A stretch of DNA of 37,907 bases from Selenomonadales bacterium UBA7018 (GTDB taxonomy: Bacteria; Bacillota; Negativicutes; Selenomonadales; Selenomonadaceae), in assembly GCA_002448305.1 (NCBI GenBank), contig DJWY01000003.1, positions 33,017-70,923 of the forward strand. Reading direction: 5' to 3'. The position numbers and the translations under genes were made by a program. Positions 16,437-24,651 of the stretch are shown here, piece by piece. Below the pieces are notes generated by a model. The model saw nothing but the letters and a program-made list of their open reading frames with translations, was not told where the DNA came from and made no database searches. Within the stretch, counting starts at the first letter, position 1; each line of letters begins with the position of its first letter.

Positions 16437-17885
16437 ATGAAAGTTCTTTATGTGGCGTCGGAAGCTGTACCGTTTATTAAAACCGGCGGTCTCGCCGATG
16501 TGGCAGGTTCACTCCCCAAAGCTCTCAAGGAGCAGGGCGTTGATGTGCGCGTTATTCTCCCGAAGTTCAGCAAGATTGGCGAGAAATATCGCGAAGGTAT
16601 GGAGCACGTTTACGACGGGACTATTCCCGTTTCTTGGCGCACTAAGTACGTCGGCATTGACAAATACGAACTTGACGGCGTGACTTATTATTTCGTCGAC
16701 AATGAAGAATATTTTGCTCGCGAAGGGCTTTACGGCTACGACGACGACGCGGAAAGATATTCTTTCTTCAGCCGCGCAGTTCTGAATTGCTTGCCCGCGA
16801 TTGATTTCTGGCCGGACGTTATCAATGCTAACGATTGGCATAGCGGACTTGTCCCCGTCCTTTTGAAACTTGAACATCAAGGCGACGAGCGTTACGAAAA
16901 CATTAAGACGCTTTACACGATTCACAATCTGAAATATCAGGGCGTCTTTACCAAAGATATTATGGGCGACGTGCTCGGACTCGATTGGAAATATTTCAAC
17001 AATGGCGACCTTGAGTTTTATGATGCGGTCAACTTCATGAAGGGCGGAATTATCTACGCCGATTACGTCTCGACCGTCAGCAAGACTTATGCACAGGAAA
17101 TTCAGTACGAATATTTCGGCGAACACCTTGACGGGCTTCTCCGTAGCCGCAAAGATGATTTATATGGCATTGTCAACGGCATTGATTATGATAAATTCAA
17201 TCCCGCGACCGATAAAGATTTGTTCGTAAACTACGACGCTTCCGACGCTTATTCCGCGTTCGATAAGAAGTGCGAGAACAAAATTAAACTGCAAGAGTTG
17301 CTCGGACTTCCGCAGGGCAGAAAAATTCCGATTGTGTCAATGATTACTCGTCTTGTCGCGGCGAAAGGTCTTGACTTAGTTGTCCGCATGATGGACGAAC
17401 TTTTACAGCATGAAGATTTCCAATTTGTACTTTTGGGCACCGGCGATAAAGTTTACGAGGATTGGTTCAAGGGCTTAGCGTGGCGTTATCCGCAGAAAGT
17501 TTCGGCAAATATTTATTTCTCCAACGAACTGGCACAGAGAATTTACGCCTCCAGCGATATTTTCCTTATGCCTTCCAACTACGAACCTTGCGGAATTGGT
17601 CAGCTTATCGCAATGCGTTACGGCGCGGCTCCGGTCGTTCGCGAAACTGGCGGCTTGAAAGATACCGTTCAGCAGTACGATAAGTACACCAAACAGGGCA
17701 ACGGCTTTGTTTTCTCCAACTACAACGCGCATGAAATGATGTACGCACTTAAACGCGCTCTTTCGACCTATGCGCAATTTGAAGTTTGGTTGCAAATTTC
17801 TTCCAACGCTATGAACAGCGACTACAGCTGGAAAAATTCCGCGCATGAGTACATTGAACTTTACAAGAAATTAATGAACAGCTAA
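16437..17885 (+). CDS. glgA: Glycogen synthase (ADP-glucose type)
   Basis: GlgA extends glycogen using the ADP-glucose made by GlgC/GlgD. The 482-residue GT5 protein has the N-terminal KTGGLADVAGSLP loop with Lys15, NDWHSGLVP, TIHNLKYQG, NGIDYDKFNP, and the C-terminal PSNYEPCGIGQLIAMRYG and RETGGLKDTV motifs. ATG at 16437 follows AGGAGGG by about ten bases. It is the last gene of the cluster; a terminator follows 22 bases after the stop. Confidence 0.96.
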   Translation: MKVLYVASEAVPFIKTGGLADVAGSLPKALKEQGVDVRVILPKFSKIGEKYREGMEHVYDGTIPVSWRTKYVGIDKYELDGVTYYFVDNEEYFAREGLYGYDDDAERYSFFSRAVLNCLPAIDFWPDVINANDWHSGLVPVLLKLEHQGDERYENIKTLYTIHNLKYQGVFTKDIMGDVLGLDWKYFNNGDLEFYDAVNFMKGGIIYADYVSTVSKTYAQEIQYEYFGEHLDGLLRSRKDDLYGIVNGIDYDKFNPATDKDLFVNYDASDAYSAFDKKCENKIKLQELLGLPQGRKIPIVSMITRLVAAKGLDLVVRMMDELLQHEDFQFVLLGTGDKVYEDWFKGLAWRYPQKVSANIYFSNELAQRIYASSDIFLMPSNYEPCGIGQLIAMRYGAAPVVRETGGLKDTVQQYDKYTKQGNGFVFSNYNAHEMMYALKRALSTYAQFEVWLQISSNAMNSDYSWKNSAHEYIELYKKLMNS

Positions 17886-17907
17886 AAATATTCAGAACTA
17901 AAAAAGA

Positions 17908-17940
17908 ATCCGGCGTATGAAAACTGCGTCGGATTTTTTT
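17908..17940 (+). terminator. Terminator of the glycogen cluster
   Basis: ATCCGGCG (17908-17915) pairs with CGTCGGAT (17926-17933) with one mismatch, followed by seven T (17934-17940). The next promoter begins immediately. Confidence 0.85.
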
Positions 17941-17941
17941 A

Positions 17942-17969
17942 TTGACATGTTGAAAAATTCTTGTAAACT
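17942..17969 (+). promoter_or_regulatory. Promoter for the receiver protein and following glycosyltransferases
   Basis: Consensus TTGACA (17942-17947), 16 bases, TAAACT (17964-17969). It sits between the glycogen terminator and AAGGAGG at 17981-17987. Confidence 0.7.
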
Positions 17970-17995
17970 TATAGAAAAATAAGGAGGTAAAGAGA

Positions 17996-18013
17996 CTGTC
18001 GATTTCCCGACAG
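17996..18013 (+). promoter_or_regulatory. Hairpin between the Shine-Dalgarno site and the start codon
   Basis: A perfect 6-bp stem (CTGTCG 17996-18001 with CGACAG 18008-18013) with a 6-base loop sits between AGGAGG (17982-17987) and the first ATG (18026). Without folding, the ATG is 38 bases from the site, too far for normal initiation. Either the hairpin shortens the distance, or translation starts at the CTG at 17996, which is in frame and exactly eight bases from AGGAGG. Confidence 0.5.
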
Positions 18014-18025
18014 ATTTTGCGAACA

Positions 18026-18997
18026 ATGAATAACAGAAGATTAGTTTTAGACGGTAAAAATAGAATCGGCGGTCGTCCGTGCGCCGGTTGCGGCAAGCCG
18101 ATTCAAAGCGGACTGTATTGCCCCTTGTGCCTTGAAAAATTCCGTGAGCGTGCTAGGAGTCAAGGCAAACGCATAGAGGCGATGAAAAGCAAAGATTTAA
18201 TTAAGGTCGCCGAAAATCGTCATGAAATTGTTGTTCTGATTGTCATAAGCGACGACCGCAACTTGAGTATCACGAAACTTATTTTGGAAAGAAGCCTGTC
18301 CAAATATAAATTCATTGCGCTGAATAATCCGCTGAACGCGATTAATATGCTAAACATTCGCGAGATAAGCCTAGTGATTCTCGACGCCGATTATAACGGG
18401 CTTGATATGTTGCGCAGACTTCGCCGCGATGACAGATTTAACGATATACCGGTTCTTATGATGTCTGGTTCGACGCGCAGAGAATTTGTCGCGGAAATTT
18501 TTTCGCTGGGCGTTCAAGATTACGTCGCTAAACCTTGCGAGCCGAAAGACCTAGCCGACCGCGTCGATAAAATGCTTGCCGAAAAAGAAAAGCTCACGTC
18601 TATGAAGGAAAAATCCGGCGTAATGTTTAGTATCATGCTGATTGACGATGACATTTTCGATTTGCGGCAGGAAAGAGACACTATTAAAAATCGTTTTCCT
18701 TGCGAATTGACGACGGCTCAAAGTGCTTATGAAGGCATGAAACTTTTGGAGAATAAGGGCGCGGATTTAATTCTAGTTAGCTTTAATATGCCGTTCGTCA
18801 ACGGAATTAAATTTCTGTCGTTGGTCAAGGGAAATGACAAGCTAAAAAATATCCCCGTGATAATTATGACTGATACGCAAGACATTTCGACAATCAATGA
18901 AATTGAGCAATCGGAGGCAGCCGGCTACATTAAAAAGCCAGCTATCAACGAGGACGGTTTGGCTTTTATCGAAGATAAACTTCGCGGGAAAAAATAA
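18026..18997 (+). CDS. Zinc-ribbon protein with two receiver domains (second degenerate)
   Basis: This 323-residue protein (counted from ATG 18026) has a four-cysteine ribbon (Cys19, 22, 32, 35) likely to hold zinc. It is followed by two response-regulator receiver domains: about 68-185 with Asp120 at the phospho-acceptor site and Lys169, and about 202-320. The second keeps the acidic pair (IDDD, 207-209) and Lys303/304, but the acceptor position reads LILVSFNMP, so Ser252 replaces Asp and it probably cannot be phosphorylated. No DNA-binding or enzymatic output domain is visible. The next gene starts on its stop codon (TAATG), tying it to the glycosyltransferase run. The start is uncertain: in-frame TTG 18017 and CTG 17996 are alternatives. 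Confidence 0.75.
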   Translation: MNNRRLVLDGKNRIGGRPCAGCGKPIQSGLYCPLCLEKFRERARSQGKRIEAMKSKDLIKVAENRHEIVVLIVISDDRNLSITKLILERSLSKYKFIALNNPLNAINMLNIREISLVILDADYNGLDMLRRLRRDDRFNDIPVLMMSGSTRREFVAEIFSLGVQDYVAKPCEPKDLADRVDKMLAEKEKLTSMKEKSGVMFSIMLIDDDIFDLRQERDTIKNRFPCELTTAQSAYEGMKLLENKGADLILVSFNMPFVNGIKFLSLVKGNDKLKNIPVIIMTDTQDISTINEIEQSEAAGYIKKPAINEDGLAFIEDKLRGKK

Positions 18998-20238
18998 TGG
19001 ATAAGAATTTATTTATGTACGATTTGGCAGTTGTCGCCATTTTGAAAAACGAGGGACATTATATCAAAGAGTGGCTCGACTATCACCTTTTGGCAGGCGT
19101 CGACCACTTTTATCTTTATAACAACGACAGCTCCGACAATTATAACGATATAATTGCGCCATATGTTGAGGCGGGCTTAGTTACGACGAAATTTTTTCCT
19201 GGTGGCTCGGCGCAATATGCTGCTTATAATTTTGCTGTTTTGGATTATCGGTTTCATTGCCGTTATATTGCCTTCATTGATTTAGATGAATTTCTTTTGC
19301 CGAAAAATACAACGTTCTCAATAAGCGCGACTCTTGATAAAATTTTAAAAAATTTTCCTGAAGCTTCGGGTTTAGCAATTAATTGGCAACTATTCGGCTC
19401 GAACGGCGAAGAGAAAGCGGATTATTCACGCGGCGTCTTGGAAAGATTTACTCGACGCGCGCCGGTTGATTGGATTGTTCCTATCCCACATAGGACAATT
19501 CCAGGTGGCAATGCGCAAGTTAAAACCGTCGCTAATCCGCGTAGAATTTATTTTTTTGGTAGTTCGCATTTCCCGATTTATTATGAAGGCAATTACTCTG
19601 TAAATGAAGTCGGCGGCGTTGTTTCTTCCTATTACAATAAACCAGTCACAGTGGAGAAAATTGTCATCAATCATTATAACGTTAAAAGTCGTGAAGAACA
19701 TTTCCGAAAAGTTATAAAAGGTCGCGCAGACAAGGGCGGTGTTTCTCAAGAACTTGCCGACAAAGGAGAGAATTGCATTAATTCTTCGTGGTTTGACATG
19801 TACGACCGCAACGAAGTTTTCGACGACGGGATTTTGAAATATCGTGCCGCCCGCGCAAATAATTTTTCCATTGAACGCGACGAGCAAAGATTTAAGCGCA
19901 TGATTGACGCATTGATAAAAACTTTTGAGGCGCAAAAATTTTCGCTTGAGACGGCATTGACTTGCCGCGCCGCGAGTAATCTTTTGCAGGAAAAATTTTT
20001 AGAAGAGGCATCACTAGGAGCGATACTAAATTCATTTGACGATTTAAAATTATCGGACGTGCGACTTTTTCTCAGCGAGTTGCCCAACCTTTTAGTGTTG
20101 TCCTATCCTGCCGTTAAAGAACTGCGCAGCGTTGCGCTTGAAATAATTTCGCAGACAATGGACTTTATGCGTGAAAAAGAAGCATGGAAAGATTTTTCGG
20201 ACTTAGAGCATTTGCGGCGGCTTTTGAAAATTTTCTAG
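18997..20238 (+). CDS. GT92/DUF23-like glycosyltransferase, copy 1 (no tract)
   Basis: This 413-residue cytoplasmic protein belongs to the GT-A glycosyltransferases of the DUF23/Glyco_tranf_2_4 type. Seen: VAILKNEGHYIKEWLDYHL, DHFYLYNNDS, and the metal-binding FIDLDEF at about residue 93, then INWQLFGSNGEEKADYSRG and a FDDGILKYR motif before an all-helical tail of about 110 residues. It shares its stop/start with the receiver protein and is followed by two paralogs, all on one strand with AGGAGG-type sites. The acceptor is unknown; surface polysaccharide or protein glycosylation is an inference from the neighbours. Where the two paralogs have a poly-G tract, this copy has ordinary sequence (LLPKNTTFSIS), so it should be expressed constantly. 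Confidence 0.78.
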   Translation: MDKNLFMYDLAVVAILKNEGHYIKEWLDYHLLAGVDHFYLYNNDSSDNYNDIIAPYVEAGLVTTKFFPGGSAQYAAYNFAVLDYRFHCRYIAFIDLDEFLLPKNTTFSISATLDKILKNFPEASGLAINWQLFGSNGEEKADYSRGVLERFTRRAPVDWIVPIPHRTIPGGNAQVKTVANPRRIYFFGSSHFPIYYEGNYSVNEVGGVVSSYYNKPVTVEKIVINHYNVKSREEHFRKVIKGRADKGGVSQELADKGENCINSSWFDMYDRNEVFDDGILKYRAARANNFSIERDEQRFKRMIDALIKTFEAQKFSLETALTCRAASNLLQEKFLEEASLGAILNSFDDLKLSDVRLFLSELPNLLVLSYPAVKELRSVALEIISQTMDFMREKEAWKDFSDLEHLRRLLKIF

Positions 20239-20250
20239 GAGGCGATTTTT

Positions 20251-21499
20251 ATGGCGGTTGATAAAAACTTATTCCTGCATGACTTGTCGATTGTTGCTAT
20301 CTTGAAGTGCGAAGCCCCTTACCTTAAAGAGTGGCTAGACTATCATTTGCTTGCGGGCGTTGACCATTTCTATTTGTATGACAATGACAGCCCCGATAAT
20401 CAAGCCGAAGTCGCCGCGCCCTACGTCAAAGCCGGTCTCGTCGATTATTTCTATGCTCCTGGTAAAGCCGCGCAAATGTTTACTCACAATGACGCCCTCA
20501 AGAATTTTAGATTCTTCAGCCGTTACTTTGCAATCATTGATGGTGACGAATTCATTTATCCAAAATCAGCTGGGGGGGGGGCGTATAACTAACGTTGTTG
20601 ACGAAATTTTGTCGCGCAATCCGAATGCGGCAGGCTTAGTGATTAATTGGCAATGTTTTGGCTCGAACGGGCAGGAAAAAGCGGATTATTCTCGTGGCGT
20701 ATTGGAAAGATTTAATCGTTGCGCATCAAGTGCTAATAAACACGTTAAAATTATCACCAACCCGCGCATGGTAAATTTTTCAACTAATCCCCACTACGCA
20801 GATTATTTTGAAGGTGCTTATTCTGTTAATGAAAATGGCGGCGTAGTTACTGGTCCTTTTAATGAACCTGCGACTGCAGAAAAAATCGTCATCAATCATT
20901 ATCAAACGAAATCTCGCGAAGAATATTTGATTAAGCGTAATCGCGGCAGAGCAGATATACTTGACAATGATGTTTACTTAGATGAGGATTTTAAAAACTT
21001 TGACCGCAATGACGAGTTTGACGACGGGATTTTAAAATATCGTGACGAACGGGCAAAAGTTTATCAACCGCCCGATAACTCACACGCTGACGAAAGATTA
21101 TTTGACGCATTGGCAAAAAATTTATCTCCGACGCTCCTTCCGAATACGCCGCCGGAATTTTACGAAGGCAAGGTTGAAACTTTTTTAACGTGCCGCGCAG
21201 TTGCCGCATATCTCCAGACGAAGCTCACGGACGCGGCTCCAGCAAAACTTTTCGAAGAAGCGTCATTAGTCGCGATACTCCGAACGCTTGCAAGCGGCGG
21301 AATAAATTTCGCGGATGCACGGCTTTTAATCAGCGAATTGCCAAACCTTTTGACGCTACCTTATCCGGTTATTAACGAACTGCGCGGGGCTTGCCTAAAC
21401 ATTATCCCGCAACTAATGAACGTCATGCGCTTGAGCAATTCGTGGATATATTACGTTGAATTAGATTACATTCAGCGGCTTTTGCAAATTCAGAAGTAA
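20251..21499 (+). pseudogene. GT92/DUF23-like glycosyltransferase, copy 2, frameshifted at a G10 tract (phase OFF)
   Basis: The gene starts normally (ATG 20251, AGGAGG 20237-20242) and encodes LSIVAILKCEAPYLKEW and the metal site IIDGDEFIYP. It then enters a ten-G tract (20572-20581) and stops at 20590-20592 after 113 residues. The remaining coding sequence continues in another frame to 21499 with the same motifs as its paralogs (INWQCFGSNGQEKADYSRG, FDDGILKYR). With nine G, as in copy 3, the frame is restored and gives 415 residues, matching the 413 and 425 of its neighbours. Everything else looks intact, so I read this as a reversible OFF state and not decay. An assembly error in the homopolymer is the main alternative. 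Confidence 0.82.
20572..20581 (+). repeat. Ten-base G tract causing the frameshift
   Basis: G10 follows the codons for KSA in copy 2. The corresponding tract in copy 3 (21842-21850) is G9 and in frame. Out-of-frame reading reaches TAA three codons after the tract. Confidence 0.88.
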
Positions 21500-21520
21500 A
21501 AACTTTTAGGAGACGATTTT

Positions 21521-22798
21521 ATGGTTGTAGATAAAAACTTATTCCTACATGACTTATCGATTGTTGCTATCATGAAATGCGAGGGACCTTACCTCAAAGA
21601 GTGGCTTGACTATCACCTTTTAGCGGGCGTCGACCATTTCTATATTTACGACAACGAAAGCCCTGATAATCAAGCTGAAGTTGCCGCGCCATACGTCAAG
21701 GCGGGATTAGTCGATTATATTTCCGCGCCCGGCAAAGCTATGCAAATGCCTGTTTACAATAAAGCCGTCAGGGATTTTAGATTCTTCAGCCGCTATATTG
21801 CCTTCATTGACGGCGATGAATTCGTTTATCCGAAATCGGCTGGGGGGGGGCGTATAATTGATGTTGTTGACGAAATCTTATCCCAAGACTCAAATGCGGC
21901 TGGCTTAGGAATTAATTGGCATTGCTTCGGCTCTAACGAACAAGAAAAAGCTGACTACTCTCGCGGTGTCTTGGAAAGATTTACGCGGCGTGCACCGACC
22001 GATTGGACTTCACCTTTAGGAAAAGACTTTCTCGGCGGAAATGCGCACGTAAAGACCATTGCTAATCCTCGCATAATTCATTTCATATATAGTGCGCATT
22101 ATCCAGTATATTTTGAAAGTAGATATTCTATTAATGAGAACGGCGGCGTTGCTACTTGGTGCAATATACCTCCTACTGCAGAAAAAATTGTCACCAATCA
22201 TTACAACACGAAATCGCAAGAAGAATATAAAATTAAGCATAATCGCGGAAGAGCAGATATACTTGACAAGGATATTTATTACTTAGAGGAGGAATTTAAA
22301 AACTTTGACCGCAACGAAATTTTTGACGACGGAATTTTAAAATATCGCAACAAGCGGGCGAAAAATTTCCGACTGCCCGATAACTCGCACGCTGACGAAA
22401 GATTATTTGACGCATTGGCTAAAAATTTATCGCCGACGCTCCTTCCGAATACGCCGCAGGAATTCTACGCGGGAAAAATGGAAACGTTCTTGACGTGTCG
22501 TGCAGTTTCCGCTTATTTACAAAAGAAGCTCACGGACGCAACTCCAGCAAAATTTTTCGAGGAAGCGGCATTGGTAGCGATACTTAAATCCTTAAAAAGC
22601 ATGACTTTTGCGGACGCACGGCTTTTGCTAAGCGAATTGCCCGAACTTTTGACGTTGCCTTATCCCGTCGTCGATGACCTTCGCAAAGCGTGCATTCAAT
22701 TTATCCCGCTAATGATGAACGTCATGCGCTTAAACAATTCGTGGCTAAATTACGTCGAGTTAGATTATATTCAACGGCTACTAAAGATTCAGAAATAG
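21521..22798 (+). CDS. GT92/DUF23-like glycosyltransferase, copy 3, with in-frame G9 tract (phase ON)
   Basis: This 425-residue paralog of the two preceding genes is intact. It carries LSIVAIMKCEGPYLKEW, the metal-binding FIDGDEFVYP (about 94-103), INWHCFGSNEQEKADYSRG and FDDGILKYR, then the helical C-terminal region shared with its neighbours. Codons encoding Gly-Gly-Gly just after the metal site form a G9 tract (21842-21850). Loss of one G gives TAA two codons later and gain of one gives TGA, so the tract is an efficient switch. ATG 21521 is preceded by AGGAG at 21508-21512. The first 110 residues match copy 2 closely, while the 130-170 region differs, suggesting different sugar or acceptor use. 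Confidence 0.8.
   Translation: MVVDKNLFLHDLSIVAIMKCEGPYLKEWLDYHLLAGVDHFYIYDNESPDNQAEVAAPYVKAGLVDYISAPGKAMQMPVYNKAVRDFRFFSRYIAFIDGDEFVYPKSAGGGRIIDVVDEILSQDSNAAGLGINWHCFGSNEQEKADYSRGVLERFTRRAPTDWTSPLGKDFLGGNAHVKTIANPRIIHFIYSAHYPVYFESRYSINENGGVATWCNIPPTAEKIVTNHYNTKSQEEYKIKHNRGRADILDKDIYYLEEEFKNFDRNEIFDDGILKYRNKRAKNFRLPDNSHADERLFDALAKNLSPTLLPNTPQEFYAGKMETFLTCRAVSAYLQKKLTDATPAKFFEEAALVAILKSLKSMTFADARLLLSELPELLTLPYPVVDDLRKACIQFIPLMMNVMRLNNSWLNYVELDYIQRLLKIQK
21842..21850 (+). repeat. Nine-base G tract in frame
   Basis: G9 encodes three glycines between KSA and RIIDVVDE in copy 3. It is the ON counterpart of the G10 tract at 20572. Confidence 0.85.
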
Positions 22799-22815
22799 AT
22801 TTAGGAGTTGAGAAC

Positions 22816-23589
22816 TTGCTATTAGTAATTGACATTGGAAACAGCAATATTGTTATGGGAACGTACAGCGGAAAAAATTTGATGAAGCATTGGCGCATTT
22901 CGACTGACACGCAAAAGACCGGCGACGAATATGGCATGTTGATTAACGACCTTTTCCGCTATCAGGGCGTGAAAATTGCCGACGTTAAGGACATAATTAT
23001 TTCTTCGGTCGTGCCGCCGCTTATTGTCCCGCTAACTAAAATGTGCGAGCGTTATTTCAAGGTGCGCCCGCTGATTGTCGGTCCTGGAATCAAGACGGGC
23101 ATTAAGATTAACTATGAAAACTTGCGGGCGATTGGCGCGGACAGGATTGTTAATGCAATCGGCGCGTTCGAGCAATACGGCGGACCGCTGATTGTCATTG
23201 ATATTGGCACAGCGACGACTTTTGATGTTGTCTCCGAAGTGGGCGATTTTTTAGGCGGCGTCATTGCACCAGGTATCGTCGCAAGTGCGGAATCTCTTTT
23301 CAGTTCGACGGCGAAACTTCCGCGCATTGAACTTATTCCGCCAAAAAATGTTATCGGGCACAATACGACGGCTTGTATGCAGTCGGGAATTATTTATGGC
23401 TACGTCGGGCAGATTGATACGATTGTTGAAAAAATTCGCGGCGAAATGGGCGCAGAATGGCACGCTAAAGTTATCGCGACGGGCGGGCTTGCCAAAATGA
23501 TTCACAAAGAATCAAAGACCATTGATAAAATTGACCACTTCTTGACGCTAACCGGCTTGCGCGTTTTGCACGAAAGAAATTCGCAATGA
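22816..23589 (+). CDS. coaX: Type III pantothenate kinase
   Basis: CoaX phosphorylates pantothenate, the first step of coenzyme A synthesis. The 257-residue protein has the phosphate loop DIGNSNIVMG (6-15), GADRIVNAIGA and the second phosphate motif DIGTATTFD, all diagnostic of type III. The TTG at 22816 is preferred: AGGAG (22803-22807) lies eight bases upstream and the family's usual length and start (LLVIDIGN) result. An open frame extends upstream to 22690, but that would overlap the glycosyltransferase by more than 100 bases. The next gene overlaps its stop by four bases (ATGA). Confidence 0.94.
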   Translation: MLLVIDIGNSNIVMGTYSGKNLMKHWRISTDTQKTGDEYGMLINDLFRYQGVKIADVKDIIISSVVPPLIVPLTKMCERYFKVRPLIVGPGIKTGIKINYENLRAIGADRIVNAIGAFEQYGGPLIVIDIGTATTFDVVSEVGDFLGGVIAPGIVASAESLFSSTAKLPRIELIPPKNVIGHNTTACMQSGIIYGYVGQIDTIVEKIRGEMGAEWHAKVIATGGLAKMIHKESKTIDKIDHFLTLTGLRVLHERNSQ

Positions 23590-24566
23590 CGACGGAAGAA
23601 ATTTTCAAGACACCTATTTTCCTTGCACCAATGGCGGGCGTGACGGATACGGCGTTCAGAGTTTTAGTTAGGGAACTTATCGATGACGACTTCGCCAGAA
23701 AAAATCTGCTAATGTTCTCGGAAATGGTCAGCGCGGCAGGCGTCCACTATCGCAACGAAAAGACTTTAGCAATGCTTGAAACTGTCGCGGCGGAACGTCC
23801 CGTTGCAATTCAGATTTTCGGCTCCGACCTAGCAACCTGCGCGGAAGCGGCGGTTTATGTAGAAAACTTAGGTTCGGCGGCTGTTATTGATTTTAATGCG
23901 GGTTGTCCTGCGCCAAAAATCGTAAAGAATGGCGAAGGCTCCGCCCTTATGAAAAATCCCGCGCTCCTCGAAAAAATTTTGTCAGCTGTCAAGAAATCTG
24001 TTAAACTTCCCGTTAGTGTCAAAATTCGGCTAGGCTACGACTCGGAAAATATTAACGCCGTCGAAGTCGCTAAACGTGCGGAAAATGCCGGCATCGATTT
24101 TATCGCGGTGCACGGCAGGACACGTGAACAATTTTATTCGGGCGCGGCGAATTGGGAAGAAATCGCAAAAGTCAAAGCCGCCGTCAAAATTCCAGTCGTT
24201 GCAAATGGTGACGTTCGCGACTTCGATTCGCTTGATAAAATTTTCGATGTGACCAAAGCTAATGGCGTAATGGTTGGCAGAGCTGCGCAGGGTAATCCCT
24301 TTATTATCAATCGCTTGCTGAAATATTTTCTGACTGGCGAGAAACTTCCGCCGCCTACGCTTAACGAACGCGCCGCGATTATTCGCCGTCACTTGGAGAA
24401 GATTATTTTCTACAAGGGCGAGCGTGTTGGCGTCCGCGAAATGCGCGCTCACGCCGCGTGGTATACTAAGGGCTTGCAAGGCGGCGCGGAGCTTAGAAAT
24501 TTATTCAACCGCGCAGAGAGTGCTGAAGACTTTTTAAAAATTATTGGGGGCATTAATGGACTATAA
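23586..24566 (+). CDS. dusB: tRNA-dihydrouridine synthase
   Basis: This FMN enzyme reduces specific uridines of tRNA to dihydrouridine. The 326-residue protein has PIFLAPMAGVTDTAFR, the NAGCPAPKIVKNGEGSAL segment with the catalytic cysteine, VKIRLGYD, VHGRTREQFYSG, and the FMN-binding VVANGDV and GVMVGRAAQGNP motifs. The DusB subfamily is assigned from overall pattern and the common coaX-dusB linkage in Firmicutes. Its ATG overlaps the coaX stop, indicating coupled translation. Confidence 0.92.
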   Translation: MTTEEIFKTPIFLAPMAGVTDTAFRVLVRELIDDDFARKNLLMFSEMVSAAGVHYRNEKTLAMLETVAAERPVAIQIFGSDLATCAEAAVYVENLGSAAVIDFNAGCPAPKIVKNGEGSALMKNPALLEKILSAVKKSVKLPVSVKIRLGYDSENINAVEVAKRAENAGIDFIAVHGRTREQFYSGAANWEEIAKVKAAVKIPVVANGDVRDFDSLDKIFDVTKANGVMVGRAAQGNPFIINRLLKYFLTGEKLPPPTLNERAAIIRRHLEKIIFYKGERVGVREMRAHAAWYTKGLQGGAELRNLFNRAESAEDFLKIIGGINGL

Positions 24567-24651
24567 AAATTCGCTAGCCGCGCAGGTTTCATCGCTAAGG
24601 GAAAAATTGCGCGAGTGGAAGAAAATTCAAATCGAAAAGGAGAAACGTAAA

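Noticed and set aside
20351..21499. Open frame starting at 20351 as an independent gene
   Set aside because: Its first part, up to the G tract, is an out-of-frame shadow of copy 2 and has no ribosome site. Only the part after the tract matches the glycosyltransferase family.
24544..24651. N-terminal extension of the M18 aminopeptidase
   Set aside because: It overlaps dusB, looks like a charged helix absent from the family, and a better ribosome site precedes ATG 24652. Kept as an alternative in the entry.
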